A DNA stretch of 64,000 nt from Tetraselmis striata (GCA_006384855.1 VCJN01003582.1:1-64000); one strand, 5' to 3'. Shown: positions 22,999 to 34,352, counted from the stretch's first letter. Numbers and translations: made by a program. The notes: generated by a model not told the origin, from the sequence alone.

Positions 22999-24379
22999 GG
23001 GTTAGTCGGGGGTTAGTTGGCCTCCACACACAGGTTGATTTTAGGGGTAGTCTGTTGCCCCCCTAACCGCGCGACCGGTCGCGGGATCCTCGTCGTCACA
23101 TACACGCGACAACGAAGACCACCGGTAACCCCCCCCCCCCCCCCCCCCCCCCTTTCCCCTCGCCGCCGAAGCTGTGCGGCTAGTCCCGAGGGATGTCCGC
23201 TGTTCCGGACGGGGTGATGACGGTTCGCTGGCTGGCTGGCCGGCTGGCTGGCGCTGGGCGGCGTGCTGGCGATGGGTGGTGGGCTGCCGGGCGGCGGGCG
23301 GCTCGGCGGAGCGGAGGCTGTTCCTAGTATTTAAGGACAGTGCTTCGCTTAACACAGGGAAAAGCGGCTGAGAAGTGAGAAGAGTACATGTCCTCTCCAC
23401 ATGTCCTCTCCACGTAGGGCGGTGTCCCCTATACGGCGACATGCGCACTTCACACCTCGCCCCCAAACCAGAGCTCACCTTACGCGCGGCCCCTCTGCGT
23501 CAGGGCTCACCGTCACGGACTCCAGATCCACTGCCACCAGACGCTCAGCCGTTCCTGGTTACCTGGTATGGTCACTACTGTTCGCTCTGTGGGTCGGTTC
23601 GCGAGCACTTCCATTCGATCCTTACCCTGACAGGTTTTTCTTAGCACATTGTGAATGAATAATAGCAACCGGAAAATGCCCGAAATAGAATCCTTGTTCG
23701 TGCAGATCGTTCCTACCCCGCCGAGATGGTGGGTGCAGCAGGCCACTTCCTGGGGGCCCTTGCCCCCCCCCCCCCCCCCCCCCCCCACCCCCCTCCTTAA
23801 ACCGAACATCATCTTCCGGGCCACATGCCCAGGCCAACATACCGCTGCTGCCAGTGCGGCTATCACGGGAATCAGCTCGTTTGCGCCCCACCTTCTCACG
23901 CGGGGCAACACATAGAATATATTAAAACGAAGTTGTCGCCCGCATGTCAACGCGTGCCGTCACCTCCTTCGGGAGTTTATTTTTTGCCCCCGTGAGCACC
24001 AGTTGTACCTGGGGCGGGCGACCGAGGAGCCAATACGAGCCGATCTATCGGTCCGGGTATCGATTCCTGGCCGATGATTTTCGGCGATATCGTCCCGGCG
24101 CGTCGCGGGTTTACCTGGTTGATGCAGTAGCCCTTCGGGGTTCAAATGAGGCAACGGTCTACGGGCTATGCCAGACCTACGACTGCAGTTGCCGCAAGAG
24201 GTCAAGTGCTGGGGCGGCTTCGGCCAACGTCCCGGGGCGAACTTTACTTTTCTTTACGAGCCGATCTCGCCTTTCGCCTTTCGACGAATTTCTGTGCTAA
24301 CAACGGCGCTGACGCCTCTGCTTGTGCCGCTGCAGAGCGGAGATATTCCCGCCGTCGACACCCCCCCGACGCCGACAGG
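22999..24379. other. Intergenic stretch before the cysteine-rich gene
   Basis: It holds C tracts at about 23,130-23,152 and 23,765-23,797, a degenerate GGCT repeat at 23,225-23,255 and no credible coding exon. The C tracts lie on the sense strand of the downstream gene, as tracts do in introns elsewhere in the window, so part of this may be 5' untranslated or intronic sequence. Confidence 0.4.
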
Positions 24380-24886
24380 ATGGCCAAGAGGGAGTTTTTC
24401 GCGAGCCAGGGCGACCTGCGCCTCAAGACGGCATGCGGCTGCTGCTCGCAGGCCTTCTGGTTCAAGAGTCCCGACTGCCTGAGCTGCGCCAACGAAATGG
24501 TCTGCTGCTGCATGTCGGGCTCCATGTCCTGCGGCCTCACCACCTCCCCCCCCGTCTGCTACTCCTCCGCCGGCGAGACGTCCTGCGTGCCGATGTCGGT
24601 GCTCAGCTGCTCCGGACCCGTGTGCACGTCCACTGGCAGCGGCATCATGTGCTGCTTCTTCGAGTCCACCTCCGCCTTCGACTGCGGCTTCAAGTGCAAG
24701 GCTTGCCTGGAGTGCAAGTCGCAGATGCTGTGCATGGACTCGCGCGCCGCGCTCCCACCCAGCCAGGACTCGCCGTGCGAGATCGGCTTATGCGGCGTGA
24801 TGTGCTACAAGAACAACCAGGTGGGGGTGGCGGTGGAGCCCAATTTGCCGACAAACGCCCCTGGCGGGCAGAAGATGACGCGCTAG
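24380..24886 (+). CDS. Small cysteine-rich protein of unknown function
   Basis: An uninterrupted 168-residue frame starts at the ATG in GACAGGATGGCC. The frame is open further upstream, but that part looks like untranslated leader without the cysteine pattern. The protein has 23 cysteines (about 14 percent), many in pairs or triplets: ACGCC, VCCCM, MCCFF, FDCGFKCKACLEC. There is no signal peptide or membrane segment, so the cysteines are more likely metal-binding or part of an intracellular complex than secreted disulfides; this is inference. The C-terminus after residue 135 is plain and basic. The codon bias toward G/C at third positions is host-like. A TGTAA signal lies 125 bases after the stop. 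No family is recognised. Confidence 0.8.
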   Translation: MAKREFFASQGDLRLKTACGCCSQAFWFKSPDCLSCANEMVCCCMSGSMSCGLTTSPPVCYSSAGETSCVPMSVLSCSGPVCTSTGSGIMCCFFESTSAFDCGFKCKACLECKSQMLCMDSRAALPPSQDSPCEIGLCGVMCYKNNQVGVAVEPNLPTNAPGGQKMTR

Positions 24887-25010
24887 CCGGCGGCTTCTGC
24901 ACGTGTATATCCGTGGGCATTTCAGAATTTCCGGTCGTGCCTTATTGTGTTCCCGATTTTCTATTTATTACAAGGCAGTAAGACGCCCGCAATCCCTGCT
25001 GGTCAAGCTT

Positions 25011-25015
25011 TGTAA
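25011..25015 (+). promoter_or_regulatory. TGTAA poly(A) signal of the cysteine-rich gene
   Basis: TGTAA lies 125 bases after the stop codon. This pentamer is the usual polyadenylation signal of chlorophyte algae, and the same spacing is seen for two other genes in the window. Confidence 0.6.
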
Positions 25016-26333
25016 CACATGACGCTGTTGCGCTCCGCCTGGGGCTTCCCTGCGCTGCGGCACGTAGGTACCTGTATGTACCTGCATCCATATGCATGGG
25101 GTGGCATGTGTGTCACTCCCGGTGGAGCAGCTCTGCCAGGCGCTGCTTCAGCACGCGCTCCGCAAAGGCCTGCGCAGGTGACATGCGGGTTGGAGCCCAC
25201 CCACACATAATGACAGGGGTGATGGGTATCATGCAGACGGGATTGTCCCGGGGTGAGTAAGGGGGGCACCTGCAACAGGGGAGAATTGTCCGGGAGGTTG
25301 CAGGAGCATATGACGCTCGTCTTGAGGAACATCGCTGCACATGCCAGGAGGGGAGGTGGGTGAGTCAAGCAAGTAGTGGCGAGTGAGTGAGGCCCCTCTG
25401 ACAGGATCGGGCCAAAGCCTGGGGTGGACTATCTTCCAACACAGCTGCGCTTGGTCCCCCCCCCCCCCCCCCCTCTCCCCCAGGAGATCAGCCATCATAT
25501 CTAGACCTTAGGTGTCAGGATACATGAACGCCGTATCCAGCGCTTATTCAACTGGATACAGCAGCCTACGCGAGAACACTGCGAAGAAGCCCCCGCCCGA
25601 GGCCAAGGCCAAATGCAGACAAAAATAAAGGTAGGAAAACCATAGCGAATGCGCTTATACATATGTGCTTATACATATGGTCTTACATGCATACGGCCCG
25701 AACTTGAGCCGTGCACAAAGCCTTCTCACAATGCTCTCACTATGCGTTCTCATGATGCAAGCTATGGATGCCGACACGGTGATGCAAACACTGCAGAAAA
25801 AAGAACCGGGCCCAGCCTGCCACATGTCAAATGTTGACGAAACTTCAGCGGAACTACAGCGAATGTTCCCAAAGGTTGCCAGCAAGCCCAACGCAAGCCT
25901 TGAAATAAAGGTGCTTTTAAGTGCGTCGGCACCCTTACGGGTAATACCGCTTATCCACCCGCTCAACTGGGGCTTACCCAGTGTCACCGAGTCCCAAGCC
26001 CTGTGATCGATATGTATATACAGTGTAGGCACAGTCCATGGATCTTACAGTAGTTGTCAGATAAGTAGTATATTTTATTAGCGCCGAAAGTAATATAATT
26101 TCAGTCCTTATTTAAGCATGCTGTGGGTTCTCTGTATACTTTCATTGGTCTTCACACCCCCCTTCCCCTCTCCATGCGGATGAGAGAGAAACCCGGCATT
26201 CATGATTTACCTGGATATATAATATACAACATGCTGCACAAAACAAAATCTTTGGACCCTTGGTTCCATTTCAAGCGGTGTGTTACTCGTGGATAATTGA
26301 AGCCAGATGAGCGTTACTGTATCGAGGATGTAG
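25016..26333. other. Convergent intergenic region
   Basis: The cysteine-rich gene and the PAC4-like gene converge here. The region contains a C tract (about 25,457-25,474), a partial copy of a dispersed repeat at about 25,812-25,885 and AT-rich sequence from 26,040 to 26,300. Open frames across 25,650-26,030 have no family pattern and overlap the dispersed repeat. Confidence 0.5.
25812..25885 (+). repeat. Dispersed repeat R2, copy 1
   Basis: It contains GTCAAATGTTGACGAAAC and ACAGCGAATGTTC, shared with 49,925-49,990 and 53,432-53,500. All three copies lie beside or within host genes. Confidence 0.65.
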
Positions 26334-27267
26334 TCATGCAGACAACCCCAGCCCCAGCAGGCTGCCGGAAAACAAGTTGAGTGCTACTGGGCTGACGAGG
26401 ACTGAAGAGGGAGTAGCAGGCCGGGTGGGGGGGGGGGAGGGGGGGGGGGGGGGGTCACCCAGCCGCTGCGCCAGGGCGCTGCTCTGGTCCTTGGCGCCCC
26501 CGCTGAGCAGGGCGGTGCAGCTGGGGGTGGCGTCCTGCGGCGCCGGCAAGGGTGGGCGATGTCACCATGGTTGCGCGGACTGCGTCCGGCCACTTCAACC
26601 CCAAGAGCCGATTCACATTGTTACGGCGGAAATGGGCATATCATGTGCTAGACGAAGCGGAACAGAATCTCAAAATGAATCAGCTAAATGTATAACAGTT
26701 CTGAAGGAAATGGAAATCCTCAGAAAATATGCTTTTAGCTGGATTCAGTTCAGCATTCAGGCTGACTTCTTTTCTGCCATTAAGACCCATACTTGTACCC
26801 TCACTGGAACCACATATCCTTACAGTTATGGCATACTGATGCACATATCCGGGATGGACCCATTCAGAAACGCACTGCGTTTCTATTCACTAATTCAGAC
26901 TGACTTGAATTATCTGAAGCTGGAAGCCACCAGAGGATCCAGCTGATACGGAAAGCTCTCAGCTCATCTTCAGCGCAGCTCTGCCTGGACATCCCCCCCC
27001 CCCCCCCCCCCCCCCCCCCCCGCCAACCCCTCCCCCCGCTGACCCGTGGTGGCGCTCCAAGGTATTGCTTGACATCAGATGGGGGGGGGGGGGGGGCACG
27101 TAGGGCGTGGGAGTGGCTGCCGCCAGGCTCTTGAGCGCAGCCGGGCCCGCGCCCACCCACACGTAGCACTGCCTGGGCAGCGCCATCACGTGGAAGGCGA
27201 GCGTTGAGTCGCCGGGAGCCTCCTCCATGAAACGAAGGCTTCGCAGCCGCGGCGCGGAGGTCGCCAT
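26334..27267 (-). CDS. PSMG4: Proteasome assembly chaperone 4-like protein, three coding exons
   Basis: Exons at 27,267-27,100, 26,534-26,459 and 26,401-26,334 join to a 103-residue protein with phases that fit exactly. Exon 1 gives LAFHVMALPRQCYVWVGAGP and LKSLAAATPTPY. Exon 2 gives TALLSGGAKDQSSALAQRL. This matches the PAC4 (PSMG4) pattern of plants and animals: FH...L..Q.Y.W.G, then AAPT, then ..LLGG..D..S.GLA.RL. PAC4 pairs with PAC3 and helps assemble the 20S proteasome alpha ring in the cytosol. The third exon (VLVSPVALNLFSGS) fits the final beta strand but is the least sure. Donors are GTGCCC and GTGACC. Both introns carry long C runs on the sense strand. Intron 1 (565 bases) also contains a dispersed repeat. 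The family is usually about 120-140 residues, so this is short but plausible. Confidence 0.72.
26900..27080 (-). repeat. PAC4 intron segment repeated at 40.6 kb
   Basis: Both sides of a C homopolymer match 40,577-40,745: TCTGAAGCTGGAA and AAAGCTCTC before it, GGTGGCGCTCCAAGGTATTG after it. It lies wholly in intron 1 of the PAC4-like gene. Either this is a mobile repeat sitting in the intron, or the 40.6-kb copy is a duplicated piece of the intron. Confidence 0.75.
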
Positions 27268-27464
27268 AGCTGCGGTGTCGCCGTGAGTGTCGAATGGAGT
27301 AGGATAAATGCGGGGGGAGCTCAATACGGGTCAGGACCGGGGTCATGGTGCGCGGAGGGCGCGCGCGTGCCTCCTGTGTTGATTAATTTTATTTAGTACT
27401 AATTTTATTAAGTACTAATTCTAGCGGTGGATTTCTTACTGGCCGTTTTGTAGTTCATAGTACT
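27268..27464. other. Upstream flank of the PAC4-like gene
   Basis: It includes a short tandem of AATTTTATT-AGTACTAATT units at about 27,381-27,422 and no coding sequence. Any promoter of the minus-strand PAC4-like gene should lie here, but no clear TATA element is seen. Confidence 0.4.
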
Positions 27465-27552
27465 ATATCCCCTCTTCTATTTGCCTTTTATTTTGGTGAT
27501 TTCCGATATCGCCTTCTGCTGCTAGCTCATGTAATTATATATCCCCTCTTCT
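27465..27552 (+). mobile_element. 60-base tail-only insertion of the RLE-type LINE
   Basis: A 60-base segment (27,479-27,538) equal to the last bases of the LINE copy ending at 43,852 is bracketed by the 14-base direct repeat ATATCCCCTCTTCT at 27,465-27,478 and 27,539-27,552. This is what an extreme 5'-truncated LINE insertion with its target-site duplication looks like. Its end CTAGCTCATGTAA matches the 3' end of the other copies. Confidence 0.78.
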
Positions 27553-27656
27553 GGTGCTGCTTCCACCTCGCAACTGCTGTAGTGGACGTTTTCTATTGCC
27601 TATTCTTGACGTATTCTTGTGATTTCCTGATCGCCTTTTGCAGTAGCTCATGTAAC
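27553..27656 (+). mobile_element. Second short 3'-tail fragment of the RLE-type LINE
   Basis: It runs from GCTGCTTCCACC through GTGGACGTTTTCTATTGCC to CAGTAGCTCATGTAA and matches the 3' tails at 43,765-43,852 and (reversed) about 55,196-55,270. It is a 5'-truncated fragment of about 100 bases. Confidence 0.72.
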
Positions 27657-27941
27657 TAATCCCGTTAACGCTTATAAATAACCACTTTATTGTGTACTGC
27701 AGTGCTTGACGAACAGTACCGAGTACTGATTTTTATTACATAAGGGCTTTCGTCACAACAGTACCGAGTAGTACAGATCCATGATCATTTATTGTTAGAT
27801 AAAGCTAAATATGGGAGAGGCGCGTTTCAGTCTCAGCATAACATAAGTCGCTAAATGTAACCGCGGTCGTAAGAAAATATCTTCGTCATACATGTACTGA
27901 TTTTGTCGTACAAACCACAGATTTGTGCGGTTTAGGGTTAG

Positions 27942-28465
27942 TGTGACAATAATGGCATACTCTGTACGGGTACTGTATGATCGTAGCATCATTCATGTAC
28001 GAGTACCTGCTGTATCGTATGTGTGCGCGCGTGTGTCACGCGCCACAATACGAGTACTGGTGGATGATGAATCATGAGATGAGTCCTACTGGTACCGGTA
28101 CACTGTTCAGTAGTAGTTACGGGATAATACGCATGTGCGTACCCGTAGCGGGCATATATGTATAATGCACCTGCCTCTGTAACATCAGTTGTATACTTGT
28201 GTATAAACTGATGTGTCAACTACATGTGCGGAGGTCTCTAAGCGACGACCTCCTGTTCGACACTTCGAGGCACGACTCTCCACGGTGACGCGCTTAGCAG
28301 TGCGCGTGCCGCTTGGTGGTGGCTAGCTGTGAGCTAGCCATACGCATAAATAGCGGCGGGTGGTGACAACGTTGTAACCATTGTTTCTTTCTCTCTCTGC
28401 TGCCTTCTGTGTGTTTACGACAGCCTTGTCTGCTTGACCTGCGTGAGGCACCCTAGACTGTCGCA
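27942..28465 (+). repeat. 5' LTR of the chromovirus
   Basis: 524 bases, starting TGTGACAATAATGG and ending CTGTCGCA. The segment ACGCATAAATAGCGG at about 28,340 is a plausible TATA region for the LTR promoter. It is near-identical to the split 3' LTR. Confidence 0.93.
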
Positions 28466-28466
28466 C

Positions 28467-28480
28467 TGGTTTCGGAGCGA
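28467..28480 (+). promoter_or_regulatory. Primer-binding site
   Basis: TGGTTTCGGAGCG directly follows the 5' LTR after one base. It resembles TGGTATCAGAGC, the complement of the initiator-methionine tRNA 3' end used by many plant and algal LTR elements. Confidence 0.65.
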
Positions 28481-28544
28481 CTGTTGCGCTCCTTATCCTA
28501 GCTTCCACTGCTTTATCTGAGATAACTCGACTGAACAGTTCGAC

Positions 28545-29689
28545 ATGTCCGAGTCGATGAATTCTGCTGGCAAGAGCCGAGAGCTGCTGCTCAACGAGGA
28601 AAGTTCTGTCGACCTGTCGACTACCAAGGTTTGTGCAGCCGTGGTGGTGACTTACGGTAAGGGTCACTCGGTCGAACGCCAAGTGATTCTGACGACTGAA
28701 CCGAACGCTAGATCGACTCTCTTCTTACCTGTCGGAAAGTCGATAGCGTCTGACATTACTGTGCGCGGCACGGCTGTGCGGAAACTCCGCGAGGAAACTG
28801 GTCTGCTTGTCTCTGAGGACGACTTAGAACTGTTTGACGTTCTCATCATAGATGGCATGAAATGTTTCTTATATGCATCTAAGCTATCATCCAGAAAGAT
28901 AGCCAGTGAGATGCGCACGCCTGAAATGCGCACGCCTGAAATGAGCACGCCAGAAAGGTCGCTCGCTCTAGTCATATATCGCACCTAGCTGCACCAGTAG
29001 CTGCGCTGTACTGGACTGCCGGAGCAGCTCGGTACAGTGGGACTGAAGTCGACGACTACTGCCGGACTTGCACATGCTGATCAACGACCTGCTGTGACTG
29101 CGACCTGGGAGCTCGTCGTATAGCCGTTCATGTTTCGGCTCAAGTACAAGATCCTCAACGAGAAGCTTGCATCATCTATAGCAGCATTTGCATATGCATC
29201 TGCATCTATAGTATCATCTGCACCTGCATCTGCATCTATAGTAGCATTTGCACCTGCATTTGCATCTATAGTAGCATCTGCACCTGCATTTGCATCTATA
29301 GTTTGCATGCAGGTAAGTTTGTTACTACAGATGACAGCAGGACGTGCTGATGGAGTGCCGGTAACTTCCGCTGAGTACGCGTCAAGAATATGTCGACATA
29401 CCGGCGATATCTCGACAGGAGATAAGCAACGAGCCGATGACCGTCGAGTGTGCGGCGAACCTCGGCGTATCATTCGCTTGCTATCCGAGGAGAAGCACGA
29501 CGGAGTCGACGAGTCGACACGCTGTTCGGCGACCTTTGCTATGGTCTTTTAGTGGCGCCCGTTCTCTCGGTAAGTTGCCTCGGCACAAAACTGCATGAGC
29601 CAGAGAAGTATGCTAAGCACATGGCTGCCAAAACATGCTTTAAGTGTGGTGAGGCTCACCTTCTGAAAGACTGCCCTAAGATGAAATAG
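28545..29689 (+). other. Gag-like region of the chromovirus with a Nudix-like domain
   Basis: The first part (28,545-28,988) has the layout of a Nudix fold: VCAAVVVTYGKGHSVERQV, then LFLPVGKSIAS, then VRGTAVRKLREETGLLV and LELFDV. The box is close to GX5EX7REUXEEXGU but has Asp for the first Glu, one extra residue and Lys in place of the RE glutamate, so hydrolase activity is uncertain. Short tandem repeats follow (EMRTPEMRTPEMSTPE, and an Ala/Ser-rich 11-residue repeat at 29,175-29,305). It ends with a CCHC-like knuckle, CFKCGEAHLLKDC, expected of a nucleocapsid. This is part of the fossil element, and a Nudix domain here is unusual. Confidence 0.6.
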
Positions 29690-30089
29690 GGGTGCCCTTA
29701 TTCTGCTGCTGACAGCTCAGTAGATAGGGATGTAAGTGATGTTTGTGTTACATCATGCTGTCCAGTAACTGTCGAGTCGCATGACTGCGAAGTTACTGTT
29801 GCCGATATGTCATTGGCACCTGAGGTATCCGCATTATTGTCTAATGCACGTCTGAATGACGATATACCTGTGACGAGTACATGTTCGAGTGACGATGTCG
29901 TCATCTCTGAGAGTAGTAACGACTATGTTGAGTCGCCTACTGATGAGAACTCGAATAGTGTACGCGAGTCTGGTACGACTTTGCCAGTAGCCTGTGTAAC
30001 GGGTGCTCGGAAAGTTTCGACTCATCGTCGCGTAAAGGCTCTGAGGCGTCGTATGCCTAGAAAGACTGCAGTCAGTGCCGAGTGGCGAC

Positions 30090-30430
30090 TGGTCGATAGA
30101 GTCTTCGATCCCTTACATGAGATGTTCCAGTTTACGCTGGAGGGCTGTGCGGATAATGAGGGTCTGAATACCCATCGAAACTTGCCGTTCTGTTCAGAAC
30201 AAGATTCGATATTATCGCGCGACTTGTCGAATGAACGTGTGTTTATTCACCCTCCATGGCATATGACTGAGTCTATTGCGAGGCATTTTGAGCAATGCCG
30301 CAGTAGGGCTAAAGAACATACTGTAGGAGTGTTTGTATTGCCTGCATTTGATAGATTCAGTGCTTTGACAAAGCATTGGAAACTATTGCAGCAATACCCG
30401 GCAAAGACACCTTTGTTCACCAGGTGGTCT
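30090..30430 (+). other. Adenine-methyltransferase-like segment ahead of the protease
   Basis: EWRLVDRVFDPLHEMF, then ERVFIHPPWHMTESIARHFE, VGVFVLPAFDRFSAL and FTRWSHKN follow the pattern of Dam-like proteins: a D/N-PPY/W motif, a strand with LP, then a W/F...L segment. Such segments occur in some protist and animal retroelements. Here the catalytic-type motif is HPPW, so an active methyltransferase is doubtful. It is part of the fossil element's polyprotein. Confidence 0.5.
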
Positions 30431-33400
30431 CATAAAAATGCCACAGTCCAGGAAGATGTTAGACCGCCAAAGTATGGGGTTAACATTTGGTTAGTTGATG
30501 CTAACTGTGCTTTTCCTGATGACTTTGTACCTAAAACTGTCACAAGTCCAAATGTGAGTTTTAACGTGGACTCTGCAAAAGTTGCGGATTCTAGCGTTGG
30601 TATTGGTGAACGTGCATCTGAGTCTATAAATGAGTGTGATGCTGTCAATGTGACTGATCCATCATTTTGGAGTATGCAAAGGCAAAGTTTGCCTCAGATT
30701 GCTTCTTTGACTCGTTGGGATGACCCCAGGCCATTGTTGAAAGTTAATGTGACAATTAACGATGACGCCGTTGTGGATGCACTGGTTGATAATGCGGCAT
30801 CTTTAGATTTTATATCTGAGGACTTTGTGCGCAGAAACAACTTGCAGATACAAAAGTTGAAAGCCAGAACACCTGTCCGTTTGGCTAATGGTCAACGTGT
30901 CTCATGTTACCATACAACTGTTGTGTCTCTGTCTGTTGGAGGACATGTATTTGAGAATCGAGTATTTTATATACTGCGTGAGCTCAAAGTCTCCGACATT
31001 GTATTGGGTTTAACTTGGCTTGATGAAGCGCAAGTTACCATTAAGTATGGTACGGAACGTATCATGACTTTAATGGATGGAACCCATGTACCTGTTGTAA
31101 TAGTGGGTCGTACTCCTGCATGTAGCATGATTACTTCCACTAGGGTACAAAAGTTGATGCGCAAAACTGCTCGTGCGTCTAAGCATAATTCTTTGGCTGA
31201 ATTCTATGTCGTTGAAATGTCGGTTATAAAGGATGATCCTGACCTGCATTTAGACAATGCTATGACACCAGAGCAAAAGGATGCTATTCGTCATTTGTTG
31301 TATGACGAGTTTCCTGAAATTTTGCGTCCAGTCAACAGGCCGCCTGTTCATCGGCCATGGGATCACAAAATTGAGTTAACTGGCAAAATGAAACGCCAAA
31401 GACTTAATCGTTTGTCTCCCGCTGAACGTGCTGAATTGGATCGCCAACTCAAAGATGCGATTGCCGCTGGACTTGTTCGTCCTAGTCAATCTGAGTTTGG
31501 TTCGCCTATTCTTTTTGTTAAGAAGGCAGATGGATCCCTTCGGTTGTGTGTCGATTTTCGTGGGCTGAACGAGGTCACTCGAAAGGATATGTATCCTTTG
31601 CCGCGAATTGATGAAACGTTGGATTCTCTCCGCAATGCCCGTTGCTATACCCATCTGGATTTAGCATCAGGTTATTGGCAGGTTGCCATTGCAGAGGAGG
31701 ACATCCACAAGACAGCGTTTCAGACACCTGATGGTCTATGGGAGTGGACTGCAATGCCATTTGGTTTGTGCAATGCCCCAGCCACTTTCCAGCGCATGAT
31801 GAATGACATCTTGAGACCATTTTTGCGTGACTTTGTGGTGGTGTATCTGGATGATATATGTATATATTCAGATAATTATGATGACCACATAAAGCACCTT
31901 CGTTTAGTTTTTGAGAAACTGAATGAATATAATCTGAGGTTGCAATTAAAGAAATGTTTCTTTGGCATGCAATCTATGGATTATTTGGAGTATACCGTCG
32001 CTGATGGTAAGTTGTCTGTTTCAGAGGCCAAAGTAGCTGCAGTTAGGGATTGGCCTGTCCCTAAAACTCAGAGTGAAGTCAGAAGTTTTGTACAATTCTG
32101 CAATTTCTACTCTAAGTTTATTCATCATTTCAGTGATTTAACTGCACCATTGACTGACTTATTGCGTAAGTCTAAACCAGTTCATGTTGACTGGTCACCG
32201 GCGTGTCAGGACGCCTTTGAGACCCTTCGTCTGCGACTGATTTCCGCTCCGTGTCTTTCCATTCCTTCCATGGGGGCGGATGCGACGTTCACCGTAGCGA
32301 CAGATGCGTCCAACGTAGGGCTTGCTGCAGTAAAACTGCAGGACCAAGGAGGAGGTCCTCAACCAGTGGGTTACTGGGCGCGAAAGCTGAATGCAGCTGA
32401 GCGTGGTAATACCTACAGTGCTTATGATTTGGAAGCTTTGGCTGTCTGTGAATCAATTAAGCACTGGCGTTGTTACCTTGAAGGGTGCTGTCGATTCCTT
32501 GTTGTCTCAGATCATGACACCCTGCGTCATCTGCTCAGGCAACCGGCAGAAAGGTTGAACCGGCGACAAGTGCGCTATGTACGCGACTTGCAGCCGTTTG
32601 TTGGGTCCATATCTCTTGCACACCGAAAGGGCAAGTGGAATGAAGCCGATCCGTTGTCGCGTAGACCGGATTTTAAGCCGATTGGTTTCGGTGGCTTATA
32701 TTGGACCGGGAATGTGCCGGACGCGGCTGAATCACTCGTGAGTGAACAGCGCCCATGTACTGCGGTATTGTCGGCTGTAAGTGCGTCGTCACTTAGCCTT
32801 GATGACAATATTCTCCACCTTATTAAGGCTGGATATGCAGAGGACGCGTTCTACTCCTTATGGGGGGGGTGGAAGCAGTCCGGTCATGTGGTAGAGCACG
32901 ATGGTTATTTTTGGAGACATGGACGTCTTTGCATACCAACCAATCGTGACATCATCAATAAGATATTGTATGAGCTACATGATTCTGTTGGTCACCGTGC
33001 TTATGCAAGCACCTTGGCACGTGCCTTGGACCGTTTTTGGTGGACACGCATACGACATGACGTGAAAACCCTTGTGAACAATGTTCGGTGTGCCGGCGTG
33101 TTCGCGCACGTCCGCAGCCACCTGCACCAACACAGCCCTTACCAGTACCGCCACGTCCATGGCATACGGTTGGTTTGGCTTTTATAACCGAGTTACCTGA
33201 GAGTAATGGTTATAATACTATGTTGGTTGTGTGTTGCCATCTGTCCCGGCAAGCACATTTTATTCCAACCACAGTCAACGTGACTGGTGGACAGGCAGCT
33301 GAATTATTTCTGAAGGAAGTATTCAGGCTGCATGGAATACCTCGTGTGATCGTCTCTGATAGAGATCCACGGTTCCTGTCTGCATTCTGGCAAACTCTGT

Positions 33401-34352
33401 GGCGGAGACTTGGCACTAAATTGAACATGTCTAGTGGCCAACATCCTGAAACAGATGGTTTGACCGAACGCATTAATGCCATAGTCACTGAGTTGGCTCG
33501 TGCGTTTTGTTGTTTCGATGGTTCAAACTGGGTAGACCAGTTACCATTGATGGAATTTGCGTATAATTCCAACAAAGCACTTGGCATTGAGCATGCACCA
33601 TTTGAGGTTATGTATGGTTTCAATCCTGAAACGCCTCCGGATGTATTGTTTGGTATGAGACCAACAATAGCATTCTCTCGTGATGCTCAGCAACGTATCC
33701 AAGATATGAAGGAGATTCACGAGTTGGTTCGGTCAGTGTTGGCTGTCCATAAAGATGAATTGACTGTTCGACCTAGTATTAGGCAACAGCGCAATCCTCC
33801 TATCTTCAATGTTGGAGATAGAGTATCTGTGGATACCCGTCTGCTTAAGGTCAAAGGTCAGCCTTGCAAAAAGCTGATGGACAAGCAGCTTGGCCCATTT
33901 TCTATTGTAGAGAAAATTGGCGGTCATAGTTATCGACTGAAATTACCTGCTGGTGTTAAGTTGCACCCAGTATTTCATGTTAATAACTTGAGACCCTGTC
34001 CCACTGCGCCGTTGCGCCCGCATGTACCTCTTGTTGTTGGTACCGGTGACGACTCTGATGATGAGTATGAGATTGACAAGATTACCAGCGTTAAAATCGG
34101 TTCCATGCCCGGTTTACGTGGTACTCAGTTGCAATTTCTTGTTCACTTTGCGGATGAGTCTATTGCCCCTGTTTGGCATCGTTTGTTTGATGTTAAAAGG
34201 ACAATAGCATTGCAGGTAGGATTTTATGGCTACTCCCAAATGGTTGGACTTTGTAAAGTCACCTGAATTTGTGGAGCATATGCATAAATACCCGGCACGT
34301 GTGCCGACTGCAAATTAAACTGCCTGTGGAATGCTATTTCACACTGTTGTCA

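Noticed and set aside
23130-23797. Homopolymers as assembly artefacts
   Set aside because: The consistent sense-strand bias in introns of many genes argues that they are real, although exact lengths may be unreliable.
25665-26006. Frame of 113 residues in the 25.7-26.0 kb flank
   Set aside because: It runs through dispersed repeat R2, has no domain, and the opposite strand is equally open.
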